A program made the position numbers and the translations under genes. This document shows, one piece after another, positions 36,564 to 45,072 of a DNA stretch of 64,000 bases. Position 1 is the first letter of the stretch. Every line of letters starts with the position of its first letter. Source of the stretch: Lachnospiraceae bacterium (GTDB lineage Bacteria > Bacillota > Clostridia > Lachnospirales > Lachnospiraceae); contig RYVZ01000005.1 in NCBI GenBank assembly GCA_003979345.1, positions 62,001 through 126,000 of the forward strand. Direction: 5' to 3'. A model generated the notes under the pieces. The model made no database searches and was not told the DNA's origin. It worked only from the letters and a program-made list of their open reading frames with translations.

Positions 36564-38186
36564 GCTCGGCGCATGTGCCAGCTCTCCGATCTTTTCCGCG
36601 ATCCGCTCCGCTCCCTTCCCGTCCACAAGCACATTCATCCGTCTGGAAAGGTTTCGCCGCTCGGATGCCGCACTATAACGCAGGAGCGCCGCTTCCAGTT
36701 TCTTCGGCGCTTCCGTCTGAAAACTGTCTGAACGGAGATCCCCAAGATTCACGGCCCCTGTGCGGCGCGCAAACGCCTCAGCACCCATGCGCTGGTTATC
36801 CGCCATATAATACACGATTGTCGGCAGTCCCGACGCACAGAGTTCATAAATCGTACTGCCCGCTGCCGTGACTGCCAGATCACAGCGCCGCATGACATCC
36901 GATAAATCACTGCAGCCTTCGATCACTTCTATCTTTTTTTCCTGCTTTGCATACGCGCGCAGCTCCTCTTTTCTCTCTGCATAAGGTCCCAAAACCACTA
37001 AGAGCTCCGCGTCCGGCAGCAGCTTTATAAGCAGGCGTGAAAAAAACATTCCCGCACCGAGCGGATCGGAACCTCCCGTCATTACCAGTACGGTCATAAG
37101 CTGCTCCCTGACAGGCGTTTCTTTTTTCCAAAAAGACCGGCGCACCGGCGCATAGGACGGACCATACAGATGAATGCAGCCGCCCGCTTTATCATGATGT
37201 CTGATATCCCTGCTGTCATCCGACTGCCGGATATGCGGAATATGTCCTGTCTTCTCTGCATACAGATTATAATTGATCCGTATGTCTACGGCAAATCCCT
37301 GTTCTGCAAGGTCGTCCATCCAAACGACAGGATGACCGTTTTTCCTCAACGCATTGACATATTGTTCCGTCAGAAAATAGCTGTCTAACACGACCGGCGC
37401 GTGTTCTCTTAAAACCGACATTAGTTTTGGAAGCTCTGCGTCCATGTTCCGGTAATCCGTGTTTAAGACCCTGCACGGATACCCCCGTTTACGCGCAATG
37501 ACCCCCGCTTCCTCTTCCGCCGTCACAAACACAGCCTGCATCCCCTTCTCCCTGCAGGCATCCGCGATCGTAAAGCAGCGCATCAAATGGCCAATACCGG
37601 TCTTTTCGCCGCCGTCTGCCCGAAAGTACAAAATTCTTTCCGACGTCAGTTCCGCATAAAAGCGAAAAAACGGCATGCCCCCATCTTCCGTACTATTTGA
37701 CGTGCCAGATGGTATACTGTCTGCCGCCCGCCTATAGCCTGCCCGTTCAAAGCAGTGTATGGACGCGGCGTTTCCTGCCTTCACTTCCCCGTAGATTTCC
37801 ATACAGTCCGGGCATTCCGCGATCATCCAAGCTTTCGCAAGCTCCAGAATGGCCGTTCCATATCCGTGTCCGCGATGCACAGGCGCAATACTATAGCTGA
37901 TACGGTATGCTCCGCTATTTCCGCCCCTTACTCCATCTCTTACAAGCCACAGGACACCCACTGCGCACTCCTGCCCCGCACTCTCATGCCCGTTTCCAGG
38001 CACCATCAGAATAAAATGCCGACACGCTTCGTCCGCCTGCGTACGCGCAAACCACTCTGTATGCTCCTCCCATGTGACAGGCTTCTGTGAAAACGACTGG
38101 CGGCGCGTCTCCTCATCATTTGTCCATTCAAACAATAATCCTTTATCCGCTTCTTGCACGGCTCTCAAATAACATCCACTGCGCAT
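36546..38186 (-). CDS. pseG: PseH-PseG fusion: N-acetyltransferase plus UDP-sugar hydrolase
   Basis: 546 residues with two domains. Residues 1-165 are a GNAT: LLFEWTNDEETRRQSFS, YSIAPVHRGHGYGTAI (acetyl-CoA loop at 105-111) and NAASIHCFERAGYRR, matching PseH-type acetyltransferases for the 4-amino altrosamine. From residue 185 onward is PseG: ILYFRADGGEKTGIGHLMRC with the catalytic His (H200), VVLDSYFLTEQYV, VWMDDLA, VMTGGSDPLGAG and AVTAAGSTIYELCASG. PseG removes UDP from the diacetylated sugar. A Ser/Gly/Asp-rich linker lies at about 157-172. The gene overlaps pseI by 22 bases. It supplies steps 3 and 4 of the pathway whose other genes are directly upstream. Confidence 0.9.
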   Translation of the reverse strand: MRSGCYLRAVQEADKGLLFEWTNDEETRRQSFSQKPVTWEEHTEWFARTQADEACRHFILMVPGNGHESAGQECAVGVLWLVRDGVRGGNSGAYRISYSIAPVHRGHGYGTAILELAKAWMIAECPDCMEIYGEVKAGNAASIHCFERAGYRRAADSIPSGTSNSTEDGGMPFFRFYAELTSERILYFRADGGEKTGIGHLMRCFTIADACREKGMQAVFVTAEEEAGVIARKRGYPCRVLNTDYRNMDAELPKLMSVLREHAPVVLDSYFLTEQYVNALRKNGHPVVWMDDLAEQGFAVDIRINYNLYAEKTGHIPHIRQSDDSRDIRHHDKAGGCIHLYGPSYAPVRRSFWKKETPVREQLMTVLVMTGGSDPLGAGMFFSRLLIKLLPDAELLVVLGPYAERKEELRAYAKQEKKIEVIEGCSDLSDVMRRCDLAVTAAGSTIYELCASGLPTIVYYMADNQRMGAEAFARRTGAVNLGDLRSDSFQTEAPKKLEAALLRYSAASERRNLSRRMNVLVDGKGAERIAEKIGELAHAPSLYSDV

Positions 38187-39274
38187 AAGACCCCCGCCGC
38201 CTCCCTGCCGCCTTCCACATGCTTCCAGGCAAGCGGTTCTCCTCGGCTGATATCACATGCCGCACGCCTGCCAAGCACAAGCTCGTAATATTTCGGTTTC
38301 AGACCGTCCGACGGACGAATACTGCGGATGTTCTGCTCCGTGAACACTTCACCTTCATGAATATCCTGAACAACAAAAATACTCCGCCGGAATTTCAGGC
38401 TTTCCTGTTCCTGTTCCGCAGGACCGTAAAACACATTTCCGATCGCAGCCTGAGCCGCACGCACATCGCGTACCATCTGCGCAAACTCCTTTGGCGTCAT
38501 GGAAAAAGAAGAATCCGGATTCTTGATCTCCCTGCCGAGACAGAAATGCTTTTCTATAATACTACCGCCAAGTGCTACCGACATCGCTGCGCTTAAAGAA
38601 CCCATCGAATGATCGGAGAGACCGACCACAGTGCCAAAACGCTCTTTCATATCCGCGATCGTACGCAGATTCATCTGCTCCGGTTTGGCCGGATACGCAC
38701 TTGAGCACTTTAAGAGTGCCGCCTGATGGTTGCCGGTCTTGTATATGGCTTGTATGGCCTCCTCTATTTCTTCCACCTTTCCCATGCCAGTTGACATAAT
38801 AATCGGCTTCTGTTTCGAGGCTATATAGGTGATCAGCGGAAGATCGACCATTTCAAACGAGGCAATTTTGTAGCATGCACATTCCATCTCTTCCAAAAAA
38901 TCGACCGCCGTCTTATCAAACGGCGTGGAAAGGAAATGGATCCCTGTTTTATCCGCTTCTTCTTTTAAGAGAGGCTGCCACTCCCACGGCGTATATGCCT
39001 TCCCATACAGTCCGTACAGAGTTTCTCCCGACCATGTACCGCCCCCGATCTGAAAATAAGGCTTGCCGCAGTCGATTGTCAGCGTATCCGGCGTATAAGT
39101 CTGGATCTTAATACAGTCCGCGCCCACCTCCTTCGCCGCATGAATGATCTCTTTGGCGCGTTCCATACTTCCCGCATGGTTTGCCGACATCTCCGCAATG
39201 ATATATGCAGGATATCCTTCACCGATCACGCGGTTTTGCACGGTTATCGTCGAAGTCCGCTTTTGTTCTGTCAT
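38165..39274 (-). CDS. pseI: pseudaminic acid synthase PseI
   Basis: 369 residues, NeuB family, with full barrel and SAF domain. Motifs: YIIAEMSANHAGSMERAKEI, CIKIQTYTPDT, FLSTPFDKTAVDFLEE, CYKIASFEMVDLPLI, IMSTGMG, LLKCSSAYPA, GLSDHSMGSLSAAMSVALGG and EKHFCLGREIKNPDSSFS; the SAF part begins near FRRSIFVVQDIHEGE. AEMSANH and DSSFS are characteristic of PseI rather than sialic acid synthases. It condenses the diacetylated altrose sugar with phosphoenolpyruvate. The start at 39274 has AAAGGAGG in ideal position, 63 bases inside a longer frame. Confidence 0.93.
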   Translation of the reverse strand: MTEQKRTSTITVQNRVIGEGYPAYIIAEMSANHAGSMERAKEIIHAAKEVGADCIKIQTYTPDTLTIDCGKPYFQIGGGTWSGETLYGLYGKAYTPWEWQPLLKEEADKTGIHFLSTPFDKTAVDFLEEMECACYKIASFEMVDLPLITYIASKQKPIIMSTGMGKVEEIEEAIQAIYKTGNHQAALLKCSSAYPAKPEQMNLRTIADMKERFGTVVGLSDHSMGSLSAAMSVALGGSIIEKHFCLGREIKNPDSSFSMTPKEFAQMVRDVRAAQAAIGNVFYGPAEQEQESLKFRRSIFVVQDIHEGEVFTEQNIRSIRPSDGLKPKYYELVLGRRAACDISRGEPLAWKHVEGGREAAGVLCAVDVI

Positions 39275-39366
39275 ATATTCCTCCTTTGCGCGCTGTCCTG
39301 CGCCTGTTTGCATCTTATCCGTCATGAATGCTTCCATGCCCCGGTCCGTAACGGCAGATAACAGGG

Positions 39367-40065
39367 CTAGGCATTCCGCAGTTCCTGCATCAGGCGGTAT
39401 TTCATTTCCGCAATCCTCCAGTCCTCTTCGGTATCAATATCCTGTACGGTAAGCTCCTCCTGAAGATACGGTACTGTATGCGCCATGATCACCGTATGCT
39501 GTTTTAAGAACGATGCAACACGGATGCAGTAAAACTGCCCGCAGTCATGATAATGCGGCTCTAAATCCTGGGAACGCATCATCATACTCTCAGGATTGGA
39601 CGCTATAAGCGCTCCATCCTTGATCAGGACGCTTCGCTGCGGCGGAAACGAAAACTTCACGACCGGCATCACACTGTCGGCGTCCCTTTCAAGCAGGATT
39701 CCCATCGCCTCTTTTAACGCGTCCGCAGTCAAAAACGGAGCCGTCGGGTAGATCACACATGCAGTCTCATAATAAATACCGCATTTTGCATACTCCTCCA
39801 ATACCTCCGATATGACATCCACCGTTGTCGCATAATCGTTTGAAGTCTGCTCACTGCGGTAAAACGGCACCTGTGCGCCGTGTTCTTTTGCGATCTGCGC
39901 GATCTCCTCATCGTCCGTGGACACCATGACCGTATCAAACAGCCCGCTCGCAAGCGCTGCTTCAATGGAATAAACCATGATGGGCTTCCCCAAAAATGGT
40001 TTGATATTTTTGCGCGGAATCCGCTTACTGCCGCCGCGCGCGGTAATGATCGCAATAGATGACAT
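39367..40065 (-). CDS. pseF: CMP-pseudaminic acid cytidylyltransferase PseF
   Basis: 232 residues. The N-terminus IAIITARGGSKRIPRKNIKP is the CTP-binding signature of CMP-nonulosonate synthetases, followed by KPIMVYSIEAAL, VSTDDEEIAQIA and TAPFLTADALKEAM. FSFPPQRSVL and the DCGQFYCIRV region are typical of PseF. It activates pseudaminic acid as CMP-Pse for transfer. The ATG at 40065 is preceded by TCAGGAGGAAG. The gene lies between pseC and pseI as in other Pse loci of this type. Confidence 0.92.
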   Translation of the reverse strand: MSSIAIITARGGSKRIPRKNIKPFLGKPIMVYSIEAALASGLFDTVMVSTDDEEIAQIAKEHGAQVPFYRSEQTSNDYATTVDVISEVLEEYAKCGIYYETACVIYPTAPFLTADALKEAMGILLERDADSVMPVVKFSFPPQRSVLIKDGALIASNPESMMMRSQDLEPHYHDCGQFYCIRVASFLKQHTVIMAHTVPYLQEELTVQDIDTEEDWRIAEMKYRLMQELRNA

Positions 40066-40158
40066 CTGACTTCCTCCTGATCTGCGGATATGCTTCCGGT
40101 TCCCCGTCTCCGCCCTTACATCTATAAAAATTTTCAGCACCGTCCCGTATGCCCGCTG

Positions 40159-41379
40159 CTACTGCCGAATCCTATAATGCTCCACAACCTTACCGACCGC
40201 ATGAATGACGTCCTCTACATCTTCATCCGTCATCGCATAGTAGAGCGGCAGACTTAAGATCTCCTCATACAGTTTTTCCGCATTCGGGCAAAGCCCTCTG
40301 TGATACCCTAGTTTTTCATAATAGGGATGATAATATACAGGAATGTAATGTACGTTGCAGCAAATGTTCTCCGCCGCGAGCGCGTCAAAAATCTGCTTCC
40401 TGTCCGCACTTAAGCGTTCGGGACGGATACGCAGGATATACAGATGTCTCGTCGTATCAGATTCCGGTATCTCTTTCTGCACAAACAATTCCGGCATCGC
40501 CGAAAACGCTTCATTGTAGCGCGCCACGATTTCCTTTCGTCTTTTTTGAAATGCCGGAAGCTTATCAAGCTGACTGATGATCAGCGCTGCCTGAATGTCG
40601 GTCATACGGTAATTAAATCCCAGTGCAATCTGCTCATAGTACCATGTACCGTGGGGCTCGCGCTCCAAAAGCTCCGGCTGTCTCGTGATCCCGTGCGCAC
40701 GCAAAAGGACAAGCTGCTCATACAGTTCTTTCGAATTTGTCAGAACGGCGCCGCCTTCCCCGCCTGTCACGGTTTTGACCGGGTGAAAGCTGAACGTTGT
40801 CATGTCGGCGATGCTGCCGACACCGCGTCCTTTATAGCGCGTCCCGATCGAATGAGCGCCGTCCTCGATCAAATATACTTTTTTTCCGCTCCGTGCGCCC
40901 TGCTCCTCGCATAGGGACAATAGCTCGTCCAGTTCCGCTGCCTGTCCCGTATAATCGACCGCCACAACAGCCCTTGTCGCATCCGTCATATGCTCCCGGA
41001 CACTTCCCGGCGAGATATTATAGGTCTCCGCATTGATATCGGCAAACACCGGTCTTGCGCCGCAGTAAAGCGCACAGTTTGCGGACGCTGCGAATGTGAT
41101 CGGCGTTGTGATGACCTCGTCCCCCTCATGCACGCCCGCCGCCATACACGCAAGATGAAGCGCCGCCGTCCCGTTACTGCATACGACGGCATATTTTGCT
41201 CCCGTGAGCGCACAGAGGCGCTGTTCCAGTTCCGCGATCTTCGGTCCGCAAGTTAAGTCCTGATAGCGCAGCACCTGTGCAACAGCTTCCACATCTGCCT
41301 CATCAATATACTGATGTCCATAATATAATTTCGTCTCCCTTACCGGCGTTCCGCCGTCTATCGCCAGCTTTTCCATCAT
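40159..41379 (-). CDS. pseC: UDP-4-amino-4,6-dideoxy-L-altrosamine transaminase PseC
   Basis: About 406 residues, DegT/DnrJ family. Motifs: LYYGHQYIDEADVEAVAQVL, GPKIAELEQRLCALTGAKYA, CSNGTAALHLACMAAGV, TTPITFAASANCALYCGARP, VDYTGQAAELDEL, EDGAHSIG and FSFHPVKTVTGGEGG (PLP Lys). The TFAASANCALYCGA block is diagnostic for PseC. It aminates the product of PseB. The start is uncertain between ATGs at 41385, 41379 and 41376, all behind the same GGGGAGGAAGG; 41379 gives fair spacing. A strong hairpin precedes it (41470-41498). Confidence 0.92.
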   Translation of the reverse strand: MMEKLAIDGGTPVRETKLYYGHQYIDEADVEAVAQVLRYQDLTCGPKIAELEQRLCALTGAKYAVVCSNGTAALHLACMAAGVHEGDEVITTPITFAASANCALYCGARPVFADINAETYNISPGSVREHMTDATRAVVAVDYTGQAAELDELLSLCEEQGARSGKKVYLIEDGAHSIGTRYKGRGVGSIADMTTFSFHPVKTVTGGEGGAVLTNSKELYEQLVLLRAHGITRQPELLEREPHGTWYYEQIALGFNYRMTDIQAALIISQLDKLPAFQKRRKEIVARYNEAFSAMPELFVQKEIPESDTTRHLYILRIRPERLSADRKQIFDALAAENICCNVHYIPVYYHPYYEKLGYHRGLCPNAEKLYEEILSLPLYYAMTDEDVEDVIHAVGKVVEHYRIRQ

Positions 41380-41469
41380 TTTCATCCTTCCTCCCCGTGA
41401 ATCATAATCGCTCCGTTTCACACTTCCGGCTTCATACAGTTAAGCCGCATGAAAATACTTATAAAGCTA

Positions 41470-41498
41470 CAAAGACATTCCGGGTAGGAATGCCTTTG
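41470..41498 (-). terminator. intergenic hairpin between pseB and pseC (possible attenuator)
   Basis: Two 12-base arms, CAAAGACATTCC (41470-41481) and GGAATGCCTTTG (41487-41498), pair fully on the minus-strand transcript with one G-U, around a 5-base loop. Only a broken T-run follows (TAGCTTTATAAG), so a partial terminator, processing site or mRNA-stabilising structure is more likely than a full stop. Confidence 0.45.
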
Positions 41499-41512
41499 CC
41501 AAAAATCATCAT

Positions 41513-42520
41513 TTATTTCTCCAACTCCAGATCTTTCAGGCGCTCCCTGATCTGCTCGACGCTAAGCCATTCGCTGTTATTTCCCGAACTGTAGGAAAAT
41601 CCTTCTTCTACCTTTTTGCCTGTCGGCTCCACCTGCTGTCTTGCATTGAATTTCGTCTGGGGATATACGATAAAATGCTTGTCATATTCATAGGTGGTCG
41701 CAGAATCCTCAACCGTCACCATGATCTCATGAAGCTTTTCGCCCGGATAAATGCCGATCTCCTTTGTCTTGGCTCCCGGCAGCATCGCCTCTGCCAAGTC
41801 CGTGATCTTAAATGAAGGGATCTTGCTGATAAACGTCTCGCCCCCCTTCGCCTCGGTAAGCGCCTTGATCACAAGTTCAACGCCCTCCGTCAGGCTGATC
41901 CAGAAGCGCGTCATCCGGTAATCGGTGATCGTCAGTTCGGTAACGCCGTTTTTGATCATTTCGTAAAACTTCGGGATCACGGAACCGCGGCTGCCCGCCA
42001 CATTCCCGTAACGCACAATGGAAAAAGCAATATCCCTTTCTCCGGCATAAGCATTCGCCGCAACAAAGAGCTTGTCAGAAACGAGCTTTGTCCCGCCGTA
42101 AAGATTGACCGGATTGACCGCCTTATCCGTGGAAAGTGCAACGACCCTGCTCACATTTGTATTCAACGCCGCCTCGATCACGTTCATCGCGCCGTTAATA
42201 TTTGTCTTAATCGCCTCATTCGGGTTATATTCACATGCCGGCACCTGCTTTAGTGCTGCCGCGTGAATCACATAATCCACGCCCTGAAACGCGCGTTCCA
42301 GACGCAGCAGATCCCTTACGTCTCCGATAAAATAACGGATCTTCCCGCGATACTGCGCAAATTCCTGATCCATCACCCACTGTTTGAACTCATCACGGGA
42401 ATAAATAATGATCTTCTTCGGCTGATAGTGTGTGAGCACATATTTCGTAAAACATTTTCCGAAGGAACCTGTTCCTCCCGTGATCAAGATCGTCTTACCA
42501 TCAATCATATTGTTCGCCAT
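41513..42520 (-). CDS. pseB: inverting UDP-GlcNAc 4,6-dehydratase PseB
   Basis: 335 residues, SDR family. TILITGGTGSFGKCFTKYVL is the NADP-binding loop, IIIYSRDEFKQW and VIHAAALKQVPACEYNP follow, and STDKAVNPVNLYGGTKL holds the catalytic Asp, Lys and Tyr. These are hallmarks of PseB/FlaA1, which makes the 5-inverted 4-keto sugar, the first step of pseudaminic acid synthesis. It is the first gene after the promoter at 42627-42655 with a leader of about 100 bases. The ribosome site is weak (GAGAGAAAAGA), so expression may be limited at this step. Confidence 0.93.
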   Translation of the reverse strand: MANNMIDGKTILITGGTGSFGKCFTKYVLTHYQPKKIIIYSRDEFKQWVMDQEFAQYRGKIRYFIGDVRDLLRLERAFQGVDYVIHAAALKQVPACEYNPNEAIKTNINGAMNVIEAALNTNVSRVVALSTDKAVNPVNLYGGTKLVSDKLFVAANAYAGERDIAFSIVRYGNVAGSRGSVIPKFYEMIKNGVTELTITDYRMTRFWISLTEGVELVIKALTEAKGGETFISKIPSFKITDLAEAMLPGAKTKEIGIYPGEKLHEIMVTVEDSATTYEYDKHFIVYPQTKFNARQQVEPTGKKVEEGFSYSSGNNSEWLSVEQIRERLKDLELEK

Positions 42521-42626
42521 TCTTTTCTCTCATCCCGTCATGCCGGACGGTCTGCCTCCATACTTTATTATATTTCTATGAACTCCCCCACAGTATTTCC
42601 CATAACAGTCAAAGTATACCAGTCAG

Positions 42627-42655
42627 ATTTTACCACAATTATACTAAAAAGACAA
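42627..42655 (-). promoter_or_regulatory. promoter of the pse operon
   Basis: Minus-strand TTGTCT (42655-42650), 17-base spacer, TAAAAT (42632-42627) with an upstream TGG giving an extended -10. It sits in the 174-base gap between the acyltransferase gene and pseB. A second TATAAT-like box nearer the gene lacks a matching -35. Confidence 0.55.
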
Positions 42656-42694
42656 CCCGCGCCGGTTACTTTTTCATCCTGCTTCTTTGTTTCC

Positions 42695-43792
42695 TTAAGC
42701 AAGGGGATCCCCGCTTCCCGACTTACTCTTTATACATTTTTCCAAGCTCTCACACCCCTCCCGCACCCGGCAGATGCGGAACAGCCATGCACGCAGCGCT
42801 TCTATAAGGGTGCAGACTATATAGATCGCAATCGCCGCTCCGAGAACCTCCAATACCAGCAGATACGCGGGCGCACCGGCAAACGAAACAAACCTGTCTT
42901 TCAAAATCCGGTCAAAAACAAGAGGATGCACATGGATCAGATACACGCCGAAGGAAAGCGGCGCACAAAAACCGACTACCTTTTTTACTATAGAAGAAAA
43001 GCGGAGCTTCGAAAACAGCACTAACGCCGCAGCCGCCGCAAGCAGCATTGCCGGAGACGTAAAGACAAGCATATTCGGCAGCGGCACCTCCACGCCCCGC
43101 ACCCCGGCAAGCTGGATGCCCCATGCTGTCCCGACACCGAGCACAAGGCATACCGCGGCATACAGGGGCTTTTTCAGGAACGGACATCCATATTTTTTCA
43201 GATATGCGCCGATCAGATAAAGCGCTGTCAGCCATATCAGGCTATAACCCTGCGCCGTCTGATAAATATCGCTCACAAACAGCGCCGGGCACACCGAGAA
43301 CAGGATCACAATACTTACGACCAGATTCCGGAACAAAATCCGATCCAAATGTTCCGTCACACACCGGAGCGCCGGCATAAACAGCATCAGACCAAAATAT
43401 GCCGTATAATACCAGTACTGTCCGGTCATTGCAGGAAAAAGCGCATTCTTCACAAGCGCCGGTTGAAACAGTCCCGGCACGGCAATACAGAACCCTGCCG
43501 TGATCAGTATGGTATAAAACCAGACATGCATCTGCGTCTCAAACAGGCGCGCATAGCGAAACTGCCCCCCCGCCACATATCCGGATATGAGTGCATAACA
43601 ATTGACCGACAGCAAGGCGCAGCATTCCAGCAGCCAGGCAACTGCATACTGTGCTGAACCGGGCGCATCGGATACGCCCGCGAGCACGCCGCCCTGCCCT
43701 AAAATATGCGCCGTCACGATCAACAGCATCGATACGATCCGAAGCAGCTCAATGCCCATATTCCGTTCTTTTTTTCCCGTTTCCGCACCCAT
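42695..43792 (-). CDS. acyltransferase-3 family membrane protein
   Basis: 365 residues, about 10 membrane helices. The N-terminal RNMGIELLRIVSMLLIVTAHI region carries the conserved E-LLRI and His of the acyltransferase-3 (OafA/NodX/WecH) family, and GQYWYYTAYFGLMLFMPAL and GVYLIHVHPLVFDRI are typical later blocks. Such proteins put acetyl or other acyl groups on sugars. The start at 43792 has no good ribosome site; an ATG at 43759 (residue 12) is an alternative. It is the last gene before the pse promoter and probably the end of the upstream operon. O-acetylation of the glycan is the likely role. Confidence 0.85.
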   Translation of the reverse strand: MGAETGKKERNMGIELLRIVSMLLIVTAHILGQGGVLAGVSDAPGSAQYAVAWLLECCALLSVNCYALISGYVAGGQFRYARLFETQMHVWFYTILITAGFCIAVPGLFQPALVKNALFPAMTGQYWYYTAYFGLMLFMPALRCVTEHLDRILFRNLVVSIVILFSVCPALFVSDIYQTAQGYSLIWLTALYLIGAYLKKYGCPFLKKPLYAAVCLVLGVGTAWGIQLAGVRGVEVPLPNMLVFTSPAMLLAAAAALVLFSKLRFSSIVKKVVGFCAPLSFGVYLIHVHPLVFDRILKDRFVSFAGAPAYLLVLEVLGAAIAIYIVCTLIEALRAWLFRICRVREGCESLEKCIKSKSGSGDPLA

Positions 43793-43972
43793 CTGTATCT
43801 GTCCGCCCTTTCAAATCTGTCTTTCCGTATCCACCCGTCCGCTCTTTCGTATCTGCCTTGTTCGTGTCTGTCCTGTTCACGTCTGCTTTTGGTATCAGGC
43901 CTTCGCACCTGCCCTGCCTGATCCACCGTATTTGCTCCGTTATATCCGTCCCGTCCTGTCGTATCGCCGTCC
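43793..43972. repeat. degenerate pyrimidine-rich repeats between two genes
   Basis: The 180-base gap is made of imperfect reiterations of TCTGTCC/GTATC/TTCGT-type words, for example GTATCTGTCCGCCCTTTC against GTCCGCTCTTTCGTATCTG. On the coding (minus) strand it is purine-rich. Frames stay open through it, but no plausible gene was recognised. Confidence 0.4.
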
Positions 43973-45001
43973 TTAAGCACTCCTGCCGTAGCGAATGCGC
44001 CGGTAAGCGCGCAGTGCCTTGTCATAGCACGCATACCACAGCGGATGCGCCATGTGCAGGCCGATCATTTTTTTCTGCTCTGCATCATACATTTCCTCAA
44101 AATAAGGATTATCCCTGAACTTCGGAAAATACGCGTTCATGCCGTCACGCAGCTCTTTTAGAAAACCTATGGACGGGATGCGGATACCCGCCATATAGGA
44201 AAATAATGTATTGACATAATAAAGCTGTGTAAACCGCGCTTCGAGTTCCGCACGGTATGGCTCATAAAAACCTTCTTTTCTGCATCCATCCACAAGCATC
44301 TGCGCCGTTTTCATGCGGTCATAGCAGCGCTCTTTCGTAATACGGTGAACGGTGGATGCGTCATGCTGATAATAGTAGTATAATGGCTCGTCCACCAGTT
44401 CAAAATGCCTAAAATGCAGCATCCAAAGCGGTCCCGCACAATTATCCTCATAAAAAACATGTTCCGGAAACCGCAGATGATAGCGGTCGATCACGCTTTT
44501 TTTATAAATCTTGATCACCATACTGCCGGGCATCAGCATCCATTTACGATACTGTTTTTCACCGAGAATGCCGGTATGCTCCGGTGTATGGTTCATAATG
44601 AGCTCCCCCGGCTTCATGCTGTGCTCCGACGTAAGCTGATACTGGCAGCCAACTGTATCCGCACCAGTCTCCTCCGCACGCCGGAGCAGTTTTTCATACA
44701 TGTCCGGAGCTGCCCAGTCATCGGAATCAATAAAACCGATCCATTCCCCGCGTGCAAGTTCCATCCCTATATTCCGGGCTCCGCCCTGCCTTTTATTCTC
44801 AGGCGAACGGACTGCCCGCACTTTATCAGGGTATTCTTTCTCATATTGTTGCAAAATTTCAAATGAATTGTCGGTCGAAGCGTCATCCACTGCGATGATC
44901 TCATAATCCCCAATCGTCTGATTCACGAGCGAATCCATACAATAATTTAATTTCCCATCCGCCGCCATACGATAGACAGGCACTATAATGCTCAGTTTCA
45001 C
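43973..45001 (-). CDS. GT2 glycosyltransferase (EpsJ/WcaA-like)
   Basis: 343 residues. GT-A fold with LSIIVPVYRM at the start, AVDDASTDNSFEILQQY, NKRQGGARNIGMELARGEW and FIDSDDWAAPDMYEKL (DxD). No membrane helix. The start is placed at GTG 45001, preceded by GGGGGAATT; an ATG-started frame reaching 180 bases further upstream would overlap the neighbour and shows no family similarity there. It adds one sugar to the lipid-linked chain; donor unknown. Confidence 0.87.
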   Translation of the reverse strand: MKLSIIVPVYRMAADGKLNYCMDSLVNQTIGDYEIIAVDDASTDNSFEILQQYEKEYPDKVRAVRSPENKRQGGARNIGMELARGEWIGFIDSDDWAAPDMYEKLLRRAEETGADTVGCQYQLTSEHSMKPGELIMNHTPEHTGILGEKQYRKWMLMPGSMVIKIYKKSVIDRYHLRFPEHVFYEDNCAGPLWMLHFRHFELVDEPLYYYYQHDASTVHRITKERCYDRMKTAQMLVDGCRKEGFYEPYRAELEARFTQLYYVNTLFSYMAGIRIPSIGFLKELRDGMNAYFPKFRDNPYFEEMYDAEQKKMIGLHMAHPLWYACYDKALRAYRRIRYGRSA

Positions 45002-45072
45002 GGCAATTCCCCCATTGTTTTTAATCCGTCTGTCATGCTGTGTGCCGCCCGTTCTGCCTTTATGCAGTCCGC

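Noticed and set aside
43651..44118. 155-residue plus-strand frame over the acyltransferase/GT2 junction
   Set aside because: Antisense to two clear genes and made of Ser/Arg/Pro/Cys-rich residues; typical shadow.
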